Source: CAIKZZ01 sp035524495 | Lineage (GTDB): Bacteria; Pseudomonadota; Gammaproteobacteria; Steroidobacterales; Steroidobacteraceae | NCBI GenBank assembly: GCA_035524495.1 | Contig: DATKOR010000021.1 | Coordinates: forward strand, 1 to 41,676 | Reading direction: 5' to 3' | DNA length: 41,676 nucleotides | In this document: in pieces, positions 1 through 7,937 of the stretch | Numbering within the stretch: position 1 is the first letter of the stretch | How the letters are laid out: the number at the start of each line of letters is the position of its first letter | The notes under the pieces: model-generated | What the model was told of the DNA's origin: nothing | Seen by the model: only the letters and a program-made list of their open reading frames with translations | The model's database searches: none | Position numbers and translations under genes: made by a program

Positions 1-2361
1 GAGCCGCAGCGCGTTCAGCACGACGAGCAGCGAGCTCGCCGACATGCCGACGGCCGCGAGCCACGGCGGCACCCAGCCGAGCGCGGCGAGCGGCAGCGCC
101 ACGAGGTTGTAGGCGGCCGACCATAGGAGGTTCTGGCGCACGATCGCGGTCGTGCGGCGCGCAAGGCGCACGGCGGCGGGCAGCGTCGCGAGCTCGCCGC
201 GCAGCGCGACCAGATCCGCGCTCGCCTGCGCGAGCGCCGAGCCGGACCCGAGTGCCAGCGACACCGATGCCGCGCGCAGCGTTGGCGCGTCGTTGACGCC
301 GTCGCCGACCGCGAGGACCCGCGCGCCGCCGGCGCGCAGCCGCTCGAGGAGCGCGAGCTTGTCCGCCGGCAGCAGCCGCGCGTGCCAGCGCTGGATGCCG
401 AGCGACGACGCGGCCCGGCGCACCGCGACCGGGTCATCGCCGCTCGCGATCAGCGGTGCAAGGCCGAGCGACTCGAGCTCGCGCACCACGTGCTCGGCGT
501 CGGGCCGCAGCGCATCGCCGATCTCGAAGCGCGCGAGCCACGCGCCCTGGCAGCCGAGGTGCACGCCCGTTTCCGCCAATTCCACCGGACGCGGGCCGGC
601 GAGCGCGCCGACGAAGGCCGGGCTGCCGATCCGGTAGCGGCTCGCACCGACCCGGCCTTCGATGCCGGCGCCAGGGTGGACCGCGACCTCGCTCGCCGGC
701 GGGGCGGCGATCGCCTCGAAGGCCTGCGCGAGCGGGTGCGCCGAGGCGCGTTCGAGCGCGGCCGCGATCGCGAGCGCCGACTCGCGTGCGATGCCACGCA
801 CCGCGACGCCTTCGAGGCGCGGCCGGCCGAGGCTCAGCGTTCCGGTCTTGTCGAAGAGCACCGTGTCGGCGTGCGCGAGCGACTCGAGCGCGTCCGGGCG
901 GGTCACCAGCAGCCCCGCGCGCGCCAGCGTCGCGGTCGCGGCCGTGATCGCGGTCGGCGTTGCGAGCGACAGTGCGCAGGGACAGGTCACGACCAGCACC
1001 GCGAGCGTCGCCTCGAACGCGCGCGACGGATCGATGAGCAGCCACAGCGCCGCGACCAGCGCCGCGCCGACCAGCACGCGCGTCACGAACCAGGTCGCGG
1101 CGCGGTCCGCGAGCCGCGCGATGCGCGGACGTTCGGTCTGGGCGCGCTCCAGCAGGCGCACGATGCCGGCCACCACCGTCGACTGGCCGACCGCAGTCAG
1201 CTCGACCTCGACCGGGGCGGCGCTGTTGAGCGCGCCGGCGATCACCATCGCGCCCGGGCCCTTGGCGACCGGCAGCGATTCGCCGGTCAGCAGCGCCTCG
1301 TCGGCTTCGGTCGCGCCGCCGACGATGCGCCCGTCGGCGGGAAAGCACTCGCCGGCCGGCACCAGCACCCGATCGCCGGCGGCCAGCGCCGCGACCGGCA
1401 CGCGCTCGCGCACATCCCCGACGAGCCGCAAGGCGGTCGCGGGCACCAGCCTGAGCAGCGCCTCGCCCGTCGAGCCCGCGCGGTGGCGCGCCAGCATCTC
1501 GACGTAGCGGCCGAGCAGCAGCAGGAAGATGAACATCACGACCGAGTCGAAGTAGACGTCGCCGGCGTGCGTCAGCGTGTTCCACGCGCTCGCCGCGAAC
1601 GCGAGCGCGATGCCGACGGCGACCGGCACGTCCATGCCGACGTGGCGGGCGCGCAGCGAGGCGTAGGCGCCGGCGAAGAACGGCTGGCCGGCGTAGATCA
1701 GCACCGGCGTCGTGACAACCAGGCTGACGATCCGCAGGTACTCGCGGATCACCGGATCCATGCCGTCGACCGCGCCGATGTAGAGCGCGGTCGCGATCAT
1801 CATGACCTGCATCATGCCGAAGCCCGCGACCGCGAGGCGCTTGAGCGCCGTGCGCCGCTCGCGCGTCGCGACCGCGAGCGTGTCGGTCGCGCCAAGCACG
1901 TGCGGCCGGTAGCCGAGCGCGGCGATCGCGCGCAGCAGCGTCGCGAGGCCGACCGCGCGCGGGTCGAACGCGATCTGGGCGCGCGCCGTCGCGGGGTTGA
2001 CGTTCGCGCGCGCGACGCCCGTGAGGCGCCCGAGGCGCTCGCCGATCAGCCAGCTGCAGGCCGCGCAGCGCTGCCCCTCGATCAGCAGGTTCACGACCGC
2101 GAGCGCACCGTCGCGGCCGACGAGCGGCGCCTGCACTTCGGGGCGGTCGTACGTCGCCCAGACGTCGTCGCGCGCGACCTCGGGCCGCGGCGCCGCGGCG
2201 GTGCGGAAGCGGTAGTAGTCGCCGAGCCCGACGTCGCGGATCAGCTCCGCGGCGGCGCGGCAGCCGAGGCAGCAGACGCGCTGCTCGCGGCCGTCGACGG
2301 CCACGACGAGGCGCGGCGTCTCCGGCAGCGGCTCGCCGCAGTGAAAGCAGGCGCTCGTCAC
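1..2361 (-). CDS. ccoI: Copper-exporting P1B-type ATPase CcoI/FixI (3' end cut by window edge)
   Basis: This is an inner-membrane heavy-metal P-type ATPase that supplies copper during cbb3 oxidase assembly (family knowledge). I translated it from the sequence. It begins with a GTG whose first four bases overlap the ccoH stop as GTGA, and GGAG lies just upstream. The N-terminus carries CFHCG and CCLGC cysteine pairs, then a heavy-metal-associated domain with CAACSW. Membrane segments follow, with the copper-transport motif TCPCALSLATP, the phosphorylation motif DKTGT, an HPLA nucleotide-binding motif and the hinge GDGVND. The final membrane pair (AAYNLVALPLAALG and the following helix) is reached before the edge, so only a short C-terminal tail is missing; about 787 codons are visible. 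It is the last visible gene of the ccoNOQP-GHI operon. The extra N-terminal cysteine pairs and operon position fit CcoI rather than a general CopA exporter. Confidence 0.95.
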   Translation of the reverse strand, partial: MTSACFHCGEPLPETPRLVVAVDGREQRVCCLGCRAAAELIRDVGLGDYYRFRTAAAPRPEVARDDVWATYDRPEVQAPLVGRDGALAVVNLLIEGQRCAACSWLIGERLGRLTGVARANVNPATARAQIAFDPRAVGLATLLRAIAALGYRPHVLGATDTLAVATRERRTALKRLAVAGFGMMQVMMIATALYIGAVDGMDPVIREYLRIVSLVVTTPVLIYAGQPFFAGAYASLRARHVGMDVPVAVGIALAFAASAWNTLTHAGDVYFDSVVMFIFLLLLGRYVEMLARHRAGSTGEALLRLVPATALRLVGDVRERVPVAALAAGDRVLVPAGECFPADGRIVGGATEADEALLTGESLPVAKGPGAMVIAGALNSAAPVEVELTAVGQSTVVAGIVRLLERAQTERPRIARLADRAATWFVTRVLVGAALVAALWLLIDPSRAFEATLAVLVVTCPCALSLATPTAITAATATLARAGLLVTRPDALESLAHADTVLFDKTGTLSLGRPRLEGVAVRGIARESALAIAAALERASAHPLAQAFEAIAAPPASEVAVHPGAGIEGRVGASRYRIGSPAFVGALAGPRPVELAETGVHLGCQGAWLARFEIGDALRPDAEHVVRELESLGLAPLIASGDDPVAVRRAASSLGIQRWHARLLPADKLALLERLRAGGARVLAVGDGVNDAPTLRAASVSLALGSGSALAQASADLVALRGELATLPAAVRLARRTTAIVRQNLLWSAAYNLVALPLAALGWVPPWLAAVGMSASSLLVVLNALRL

Positions 2362-2867
2362 CGCTCCGGTCCCGGCGCGAGCGCCAGCGCGCCCGGCGCG
2401 TCGACGAACTCACCGGTCAGGCGCCAGGTGCGGTCGGCCGGCGAGACCTCGAGGTGCCAGTGACCGGCGGCGAGCGGCGCGATGGGCGCGGCGTAGCTGC
2501 CATCGGCGAGGCGCGGCAGCGTCATGAGGCGGTCGAGGTCGGCGCGCGTCGCGTGGGACAGCAGCACGACGAGCGAGGTCGGAGCCACGGGCGGGGCCAG
2601 CCGCACGACCAGACGGTCGTCGACCACGCGCAACTCGGCGCGCACGCCCAGTTGTGCCGCGGCCCGATCGCGGGTCGGGTCGCGGTAGATCGCGAGGCCC
2701 TCCTTGCGGTACTCGTCGGCGACCACGGTGTCGCTCGTGCGGTGCGCGATCACGACGGTCGACAGGCCCGCGACCACGGTCAGCGCGGGGATCGTCGTCA
2801 CCAGCCACATCATCGGCTCGCGGTACCAGGGGCGCGCGGCGGGACGCAGTGCTGCGGCTTCGGTCAT
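2358..2867 (-). CDS. ccoH: cbb3 oxidase assembly protein CcoH/FixH
   Basis: This is a 169-residue single-span membrane protein of the FixH family, needed for cbb3 oxidase maturation (family knowledge). After a short cytoplasmic tail, a transmembrane helix runs from about residue 18 to 40 (MMWLVTTIPALTVVAGL), followed by a periplasmic domain. That domain includes the typical DEYRKEGLAIYRD segment and a FixH beta-sandwich with GHWHLEV near the end. The ATG has a good GAGGAG ribosome site a few bases upstream. It lies 17 bases after ccoG, and its stop overlaps the ccoI GTG. Length and position are normal for the family. Confidence 0.93.
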   Translation of the reverse strand: MTEAAALRPAARPWYREPMMWLVTTIPALTVVAGLSTVVIAHRTSDTVVADEYRKEGLAIYRDPTRDRAAAQLGVRAELRVVDDRLVVRLAPPVAPTSLVVLLSHATRADLDRLMTLPRLADGSYAAPIAPLAAGHWHLEVSPADRTWRLTGEFVDAPGALALAPGPER

Positions 2868-2884
2868 GGGTGCTCCTCGACGGC

Positions 2885-4288
2885 TCAGGGCGCGATGAAG
2901 CGCGCTTTCTCGACGACGCGCCGCGCCGGGTTGTCGGCATCGCTCAGGACGAAGCGGATGTCGTGGCCACCGCGCACAGTGCCGTCCGGCACCGCGACGC
3001 GGGCCGGGACCGAGTAGACCTCGCCGCCCTCGACGCGCCAGGCCGGGCGGCCGGCGTCGAGGCGGATGCCCTCGAGGCCCTCGACCGCGAGGCGGTAAGT
3101 ATGCGGCAACTGGTCCTTGTTCAGGATCTTGAGCGTGTAGACGTTCTCGATCGCACCACTGACGCTCTGCTGGTAGAGCGCGTTGCGGTCGCGAATCACG
3201 TCGAGCGCGACGCTCTTGCGCGTCAGCAGGCCGGCGAGCCCGGCGACGAAGATCACGCCGAGCAGCGTCGCGTAGATGTAGGTGCGCGGCCGCATCAGCG
3301 GCGAGGGGCGTCCCTCGAGCGCGTTCTGGGTCGTGTAGCGGATCAGGCCGCGCGGGTAGCCGACGCGGTCCATGACCGCGTCGCAGGCGTCGATGCACGC
3401 CGCGCAGGCGATGCACTCGTACTGCAAGCCCTGCCGGATGTCGATGCCGGTCGGGCACGCCTGCACGCACAGCGTGCAGTCGATGCAGTCGCCGAGGCCC
3501 TTGGCGCGGTAGTCGGTGCTGCGCGCGCGCGCGCCGCGCGGCTCGCCGCGGGCGGCGTCGTAGGTGATGATCAGCGTGTTGCGATCGAACATCGCGCTCT
3601 GGAAGCGCGCGTACGGGCACATGTACTTGCAGACCTGCTCGCGCATGTAGCCGGCGTTGACGTAGGTTGCGGCGCCGTAGAACAGCGTCCAGAACAGCGC
3701 CCAGCCGCCGACGCTGAGCGTCGCGAAATCGGCCGCGAGCGTGCGCATCGGGACGAAGAAGCCGACGAACGACAGTCCCGTCCACAGCGAGAACACGATC
3801 CACAGCGACTGCTTGGCGCTCTTGCGGGCGAGCTTCGGGGCGGTCCAGGGTGCGCGGTCGAGCTTGATGCGCCGCGCCCGGTCGCCCTCGATCAGGCGCT
3901 CAATCCACACGAACACCTCGGTCCACACGGTCTGCGGGCACGCGAAGCCGCACCACAGCCGGCCGGCGAGCGCCGTGAAGAAGAACAGCGAGATGCCGAG
4001 CAGCACCAGGATCCAGGTCAGGAAGATGAAGTCCTGCGGCCAGAGCACGAGTCCGAGGATCCAGAACTTGCGCGCCGGCAGGTCGAAGAGCACGGCCTGG
4101 CGGCCGCCCCAGTTGAGCCACGGCACGAGGTAAAAGAGGCCGAGCAGCGCGAACACCGCGATGCGCCGCAACCGGTCGAAGCGCCCTTCGACCTCGCGCG
4201 GGTGGATCTTGACGTGCTTGGCGTAGTACGCGGCCGGCTCGACCGGTGGCGCCGCGCCGCCGGTCGCGGGCCCGGGCGCGGCGTTCAT
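2885..4288 (-). CDS. ccoG: cbb3 oxidase accessory ferredoxin-like protein CcoG/FixG/RdxA
   Basis: This 467-residue membrane iron-sulfur protein is linked to copper reduction for cbb3 oxidase assembly (family knowledge). Several transmembrane helices lie in the first 210 residues. A CGFACPQTVW motif sits around residue 113 and a CKYMCPYARF motif around 220. A double 4Fe-4S ferredoxin domain spans about 268-302, with CIDCTLCVQACP and CIACAACIDAC. A final membrane helix near residue 325-345 and a periplasmic immunoglobulin-like C-terminal domain follow, as is usual for the family. The ATG overlaps the stop of the preceding small membrane protein gene (ATGA), and the next gene is ccoH. Nothing looks truncated. 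Confidence 0.96.
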   Translation of the reverse strand: MNAAPGPATGGAAPPVEPAAYYAKHVKIHPREVEGRFDRLRRIAVFALLGLFYLVPWLNWGGRQAVLFDLPARKFWILGLVLWPQDFIFLTWILVLLGISLFFFTALAGRLWCGFACPQTVWTEVFVWIERLIEGDRARRIKLDRAPWTAPKLARKSAKQSLWIVFSLWTGLSFVGFFVPMRTLAADFATLSVGGWALFWTLFYGAATYVNAGYMREQVCKYMCPYARFQSAMFDRNTLIITYDAARGEPRGARARSTDYRAKGLGDCIDCTLCVQACPTGIDIRQGLQYECIACAACIDACDAVMDRVGYPRGLIRYTTQNALEGRPSPLMRPRTYIYATLLGVIFVAGLAGLLTRKSVALDVIRDRNALYQQSVSGAIENVYTLKILNKDQLPHTYRLAVEGLEGIRLDAGRPAWRVEGGEVYSVPARVAVPDGTVRGGHDIRFVLSDADNPARRVVEKARFIAP

Positions 4289-4602
4289 GACGAGGGTCCC
4301 CCGTGGCGCAGCCCGGATTCGGTGCGCACCAGGTACAGGCTGAGCGCGCTCGACAGCGTCGTGAACGCCCAGAAGAAGAAGAACCCGAGCGCGTAGCCCG
4401 CGTTGTGGTTCGCGATCAGTTCGGCGAGCGCCGTGCCCTCGCCGATGTCGACCGGGTCAAACACCGCGAAGAAGAACATCGTCATGACCGCCGCGGCGAG
4501 GAACGACGGCCACAGCACGATCGCGACGTCCTTGCGCGCCCGGCTCCACGGCGACGGCGGCGGCGGTTCCGCGCCGTCGAGGTCATCGGCGCCGGACGCC
4601 AC
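4285..4602 (-). CDS. Small two-helix membrane protein in the cco operon, function unknown
   Basis: This 105-residue protein begins at a GTG, with GAGG about ten bases upstream, nine bases after the ccoP stop. The N-terminus is acidic and proline-rich. Two predicted membrane segments follow: DVAIVLWPSFLAAAVMTMFF (about 25-45) and AGYALGFFFFWAFTTLSSAL (about 69-93). The loop between them contains a DPVDIG motif. I do not recognise a named family. Its stop overlaps the ccoG ATG, so it is probably co-translated with the oxidase maturation genes. A role in cbb3 assembly or stability is an inference from position only. Confidence 0.8.
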   Translation of the reverse strand: MASGADDLDGAEPPPPSPWSRARKDVAIVLWPSFLAAAVMTMFFFAVFDPVDIGEGTALAELIANHNAGYALGFFFFWAFTTLSSALSLYLVRTESGLRHGGPSS

Positions 4603-4611
4603 CGCCGCGCC

Positions 4612-5550
4612 TCAGCTGCCGCTGCCGGCGGCGGGCGGCGCGCTCGGCGCCGCCTTCGCGGGCTGCAGGCTGTAGACGTAGCCGGCCAGCAGCCTTACCT
4701 TCTGCTCGCCGAGGAGCGCGAGGTGCGCCGGCATCGAGTTGCTGCGGCCGTTGGCGATCGTTTCCTTGATCACCGCGAGCGTGCCGCCGTAGATCCAGTA
4801 CTCGTCGGCCAGGTTCGGCGCGCCGAGCATCGGGTTGCCCTTGCCGTCCGGCCCGTGGCAGGCGACGCAGAGCGTGTCGAACTTCTCCTTGCCGGCCGCG
4901 ACCTTCGCCGGATCCGGCGCCGGCCGGCCCGACAGCGTGAGCACGTAGTTCGCCACCGCCTCGACGCCGTCGGCGCCGAGCACCGGGCCCCAGGCCGGCA
5001 TCACTCCCTGGCGGCCGCCGCCGATGGTCGCGACGATGGCATCGGGCTCACGTCCCCAGGTCAGGTTCGGCGAGGTCAGGTTCGGGAAGCCCTTGGCGCC
5101 GCGCGCGTCCGAGCCGTGGCACATCGAGCAGTTGGCCGCGAACAGGTTCTTGGCGATCGTGATCGCCCCCGGGTCGCGCGACAGCTCCTCGACCGACTTG
5201 CCGTCGAAGCGCGCGAGCACGCGCGCGGCGATCGCGTTCGCCTCGTCGCTCTGCTGCTTCCACTGGCCGATCTGCGTCCAGCCGAGCGTGCCCTTGAAGG
5301 CGCCGAAGCCCGGGAACAGCACGAGGTAGGCGACCGAGAAGGCCACCGTGAAATAGAACACGAACAGCCACCAGCGCGGCAGCGGGTTGTTGTATTCCTG
5401 CAGGTCGCCGTCCCAGGTGTGCCCGGTCGTCTCGGCGCCCGGGCTCTGGTCGCCCTGCTTGCGGCGCGTCGTCGCGAGCAGCAGCCACAGCGCGCCGGCC
5501 ATGTTGATGAACACGAGGCCGGCGATCCACCAGTTCCAAAAGCCGCTCAT
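4612..5550 (-). CDS. ccoP: cbb3 cytochrome c oxidase subunit III, dihaem cytochrome CcoP
   Basis: This 312-residue membrane-anchored dihaem cytochrome c passes electrons from soluble cytochromes to CcoO and CcoN. Two N-terminal helices (about 8-27 and 58-80) flank the conserved TWDGDLQEYNNPLPRWW segment that is diagnostic of CcoP. Two haem c sites are visible: CSMCH at 141-145 and CVACH at 228-232. Likely distal methionines occur in GVMPAWG and NSMPAH. A proline/alanine-rich tail ends the protein. Length is normal. Its ATG overlaps the ccoQ stop (ATGA). Confidence 0.97.
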   Translation of the reverse strand: MSGFWNWWIAGLVFINMAGALWLLLATTRRKQGDQSPGAETTGHTWDGDLQEYNNPLPRWWLFVFYFTVAFSVAYLVLFPGFGAFKGTLGWTQIGQWKQQSDEANAIAARVLARFDGKSVEELSRDPGAITIAKNLFAANCSMCHGSDARGAKGFPNLTSPNLTWGREPDAIVATIGGGRQGVMPAWGPVLGADGVEAVANYVLTLSGRPAPDPAKVAAGKEKFDTLCVACHGPDGKGNPMLGAPNLADEYWIYGGTLAVIKETIANGRSNSMPAHLALLGEQKVRLLAGYVYSLQPAKAAPSAPPAAGSGS

Positions 5551-5714
5551 GACTGTGCTCCCGGCGTCACGTCCTCTTCGAGCGGCAGCAGCGCCGCCTT
5601 CGCGTATTCCTCGTGGCGCCGCCGGCTATAGCTGAAGGCGACCACCGCGAGGAAGGCGAGCATCGAGACCAGGGTCGAGATTCCGGCGACCCAGCCGTAC
5701 ACGCTCTCGTTCAT
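5547..5714 (-). CDS. ccoQ: cbb3 oxidase small subunit IV CcoQ
   Basis: This 55-residue single-helix protein was translated directly because it is very short. It begins MNESVYGWVAGISTLVSM, has one membrane helix at about residues 7-29, then a basic SYSRRRHEEY motif typical of CcoQ and an acidic tail. CcoQ stabilises the CcoP-CcoNO complex (family knowledge). The ATG lies one base after the ccoO stop, with GGAAGAA as a weak ribosome site. Its stop overlaps the ccoP ATG as ATGA. Position between ccoO and ccoP makes the assignment firm. Confidence 0.93.
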   Translation of the reverse strand: MNESVYGWVAGISTLVSMLAFLAVVAFSYSRRRHEEYAKAALLPLEEDVTPGAQS

Positions 5715-5715
5715 G

Positions 5716-6327
5716 TCAGTTCTTCCAGCCCTTCGAGGCGAGTCCCAGGCCCTGCAGGTACGCGATCAGCGCGTCCTGCTCCGTCTTGCCGTCGACCGCC
5801 GCCTTGGCGCCGGCAATCTCGGCGTCGGTGTACGGCACGCCGACCGTGCGCAGCGCGCGCAGCTTGGTGGCGGTGCTGTCGGAGTCGATCTTGTTGGTCG
5901 CGAGCCACGGGAATCCCGGCATGTTCGACTCCGGGACCACGTCGCGCGGGTTGTTGAGGTGGGCGCGGTGCCACTCGTCCGAGTAGCGGCCGCCGACGCG
6001 CGCAAGATCCGGCCCGGTGCGCTTCGAGCCGAACTGGAACGGGTGGTCGTAGACCGACTCGCCGGCCAGCGAGTAGTGGCCGTAGCGCTCGGTCTCGGCG
6101 CGCAGCGGCCGGATCATCTGCGAGTGGCACAGGTAGCAGCCCTCGCGGACGTAGATGTCGCGGCCCTCGACCTCGAGCGGCGTGTACGGCTTCACGCCGG
6201 GCGCGGGCTCGGTGACCATGCCGGTGAAGTACAAGGGAACGATCTCGACCAGCCCGCCGATGCTGATGACGATCGCCGTCAGCACGCCGAGCAGACCGAC
6301 GTTCTTTTCGATCTTTTCGTGGTTCAT
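5716..6327 (-). CDS. ccoO: cbb3 cytochrome c oxidase subunit II, monohaem cytochrome CcoO
   Basis: This 203-residue protein has an N-terminal membrane anchor (about 10-33, GLLGVLTAIVISIGGLVEIVP) and a periplasmic cytochrome c domain. The haem site is CYLCH at 64-68, followed by the characteristic SQMIRPLRAETERYG and ESVYDHPFQFGSKRTGPDLARVG blocks. The probable distal methionine is in ESNMPGFPWL. It carries electrons from CcoP to the catalytic subunit. The ATG has GGAAGTGAG upstream and lies 30 bases after ccoN. Length and motifs are standard. Confidence 0.97.
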   Translation of the reverse strand: MNHEKIEKNVGLLGVLTAIVISIGGLVEIVPLYFTGMVTEPAPGVKPYTPLEVEGRDIYVREGCYLCHSQMIRPLRAETERYGHYSLAGESVYDHPFQFGSKRTGPDLARVGGRYSDEWHRAHLNNPRDVVPESNMPGFPWLATNKIDSDSTATKLRALRTVGVPYTDAEIAGAKAAVDGKTEQDALIAYLQGLGLASKGWKN

Positions 6328-6357
6328 GAGCTCACTTCCAGTCTGTGGTTCTGCGGC

Positions 6358-7785
6358 TCAGGCGGCCGCCGGCTGCAGCACCGGCTGGTCGGCGGTCGAG
6401 GCATTCGCCGCCGTCACGGTCTTCCAGACGTTGTAGACCATCACGAGCATGCCGCTGAGCACCAGCACGCCGCCCGTGAGGCGCACCGCGTAGAACGGGT
6501 AGGTGGTCTTCAGCGACTCGACGAACGTGTAGGTCAGCGTGCCGTCCGCGTTCGTCGCGCGCCACATCAGGCCCTGCATGACGCCGGCAATCCACATCGA
6601 GGCGACGTACAGCACGATGCCGATCGTCGTGGTCCAGAAGTGCACGTCAATGAGCCGCGTCGAGTACATCTCGGTGCGGCCCCAGACGCGCGGGATCAGC
6701 GCGTACATCGCGCCGACCGTGACCATCGCGACCCAGCCGAGCGCGCCGGAGTGCACGTGGCCGATCGTCCAGTCGGTGTAGTGCGAGAGCGCGTTGACCG
6801 TCTTGATCGACATCATCGGCCCCTCGAAGGTCGACATGCCGTAGAACGACAGCGACACGATGAGGAACTTGAGGATCGGGTCGGTGCGCAACTTATGCCA
6901 GGCGCCCGACAGCGTCATGATGCCGTTGATCATGCCGCCCCAGGACGGGGCGATCAGCATCAGCGAGAACACCATGCCGAGCGACTGCGCCCAGTCGGGG
7001 AGCGAGGTGTAGATCAGGTGGTGCGGGCCGGCCCACATGTAGATCGACACCAGCGCCCAGAAGTGCACGACCGACAGCCGATAGGAGTAGATTGGCCGGC
7101 CGACCTGCTTCGGCACGAAGTAGTACATGATCCCGAGGAAGCCGGCGGTCAGGAAGAAGCCGACCGCGTTGTGGCCGTACCACCACTGCACCATCGCGTC
7201 GACGACGCCCGGGTACACCGAGTACGACTTCCACATCGACACCGGGATCTCGGCGCTGTTGACGATGTGCAGCACCGCGATCGTGATGATGTAGGCGGCG
7301 AAGAACCAGTTCGCGACGTAGATGTGCTTGACCTTGCGCATCGCGAGCGTGCCGAAGAACACGACCGCATAGGCAACCCACACGATCGCGATCGCGATGT
7401 CGATCGGCCACTCGAGCTCGGCGTACTCCTTGCCCGAGGTGTAGCCGAGCGGCAGCGTGATGGCCGCGGCGACGATGATCGCCTGCCAGCCCCAGAACGT
7501 GAACGCGGCGAGGCCACCGGCGAACAGCCGCGTGTGGCAGGTCCGCTGCACGATGTAGTACGAGGCGGCGAACAGCGCGCTGCCGCCGAACGCGAAAATC
7601 ACGGCGTTGGTGTGCAGCGGCCGCAGCCGGCCGTACGTCAGCCACGGGATGTCGAAGTTGAGCGCCGGGAAGAGCAGCTGCGCCGCGATCACGACGCCGA
7701 CCAGCATCCCGACGAGGCCCCAGACGACGGTCATCACGGCGAACTGCCGGACGACGGTATCGTTATACGTTTCCGCGCGTTGCAT
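6358..7785 (-). CDS. ccoN: cbb3 cytochrome c oxidase catalytic subunit I CcoN
   Basis: This 475-residue, about 12-helix haem-copper oxidase subunit binds haem b and the haem b3-CuB site and reduces oxygen at low tension. Visible signatures are RLRPLHTNAVIFAFGG, QRTCHTRL, WWYGHNAVGFFLT, the PHHLIYTSLPDW loop and TIGHVHSGALGWV. These supply the histidine ligands expected of subunit I. The start is set by the ATG giving MQRAETYNDTVVRQF, which matches the family N-terminus; the open frame continues upstream but has no homologous sequence. The 152-base gap to the divergent stress-protein gene must hold its promoter. I could not find a clean FNR/ANR box there. Confidence 0.97.
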   Translation of the reverse strand: MQRAETYNDTVVRQFAVMTVVWGLVGMLVGVVIAAQLLFPALNFDIPWLTYGRLRPLHTNAVIFAFGGSALFAASYYIVQRTCHTRLFAGGLAAFTFWGWQAIIVAAAITLPLGYTSGKEYAELEWPIDIAIAIVWVAYAVVFFGTLAMRKVKHIYVANWFFAAYIITIAVLHIVNSAEIPVSMWKSYSVYPGVVDAMVQWWYGHNAVGFFLTAGFLGIMYYFVPKQVGRPIYSYRLSVVHFWALVSIYMWAGPHHLIYTSLPDWAQSLGMVFSLMLIAPSWGGMINGIMTLSGAWHKLRTDPILKFLIVSLSFYGMSTFEGPMMSIKTVNALSHYTDWTIGHVHSGALGWVAMVTVGAMYALIPRVWGRTEMYSTRLIDVHFWTTTIGIVLYVASMWIAGVMQGLMWRATNADGTLTYTFVESLKTTYPFYAVRLTGGVLVLSGMLVMVYNVWKTVTAANASTADQPVLQPAAA

Positions 7786-7937
7786 GTGCGTTCCGTAGTG
7801 CAGGTGTACGAGTTTAGGGTCGCCGGTGCAGGGCTTCCGACGGTGCACGAAGGGTACTTGCGGCCTCCCTCGATCCCCATACGCAAATGCCCATATGCCT
7901 TGCGGCAATCCCCAAGTTGCCGCACCCTGACCGGGTG
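7786..7937. promoter_or_regulatory. Divergent ccoN / universal stress protein control region with repeated TTGCGGC motif
   Basis: This is the only regulatory space for ccoN (minus) and the stress-protein gene (plus). CTTGCGGC occurs twice in the same orientation, at 7857-7864 and 7899-7906, 42 bases apart (about four helical turns). The second copy belongs to a perfect 8-bp inverted repeat: TGCGGCAA at 7901-7908 and TTGCCGCA at 7917-7924, with spacer TCCCCAAG. The stretch 7875-7915 is less G+C-rich than its surroundings. No consensus TTGAT-N4-ATCAA box is present. The regulator is unknown; assigning control function is inference. Confidence 0.5.

Noticed and set aside
382..2463. Long plus-strand open frame opposite ccoI
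   Set aside because: The opposite frame encodes every P-type ATPase motif. This frame is arginine-rich without any domain.
7786..7937. A consensus FNR/ANR box upstream of ccoN
   Set aside because: I searched by eye on both strands. TTG...CAA pairs occur, but with wrong spacing (for example TTGCGGCAATCCCCAA) and without the TTGAT-N4-ATCAA core.
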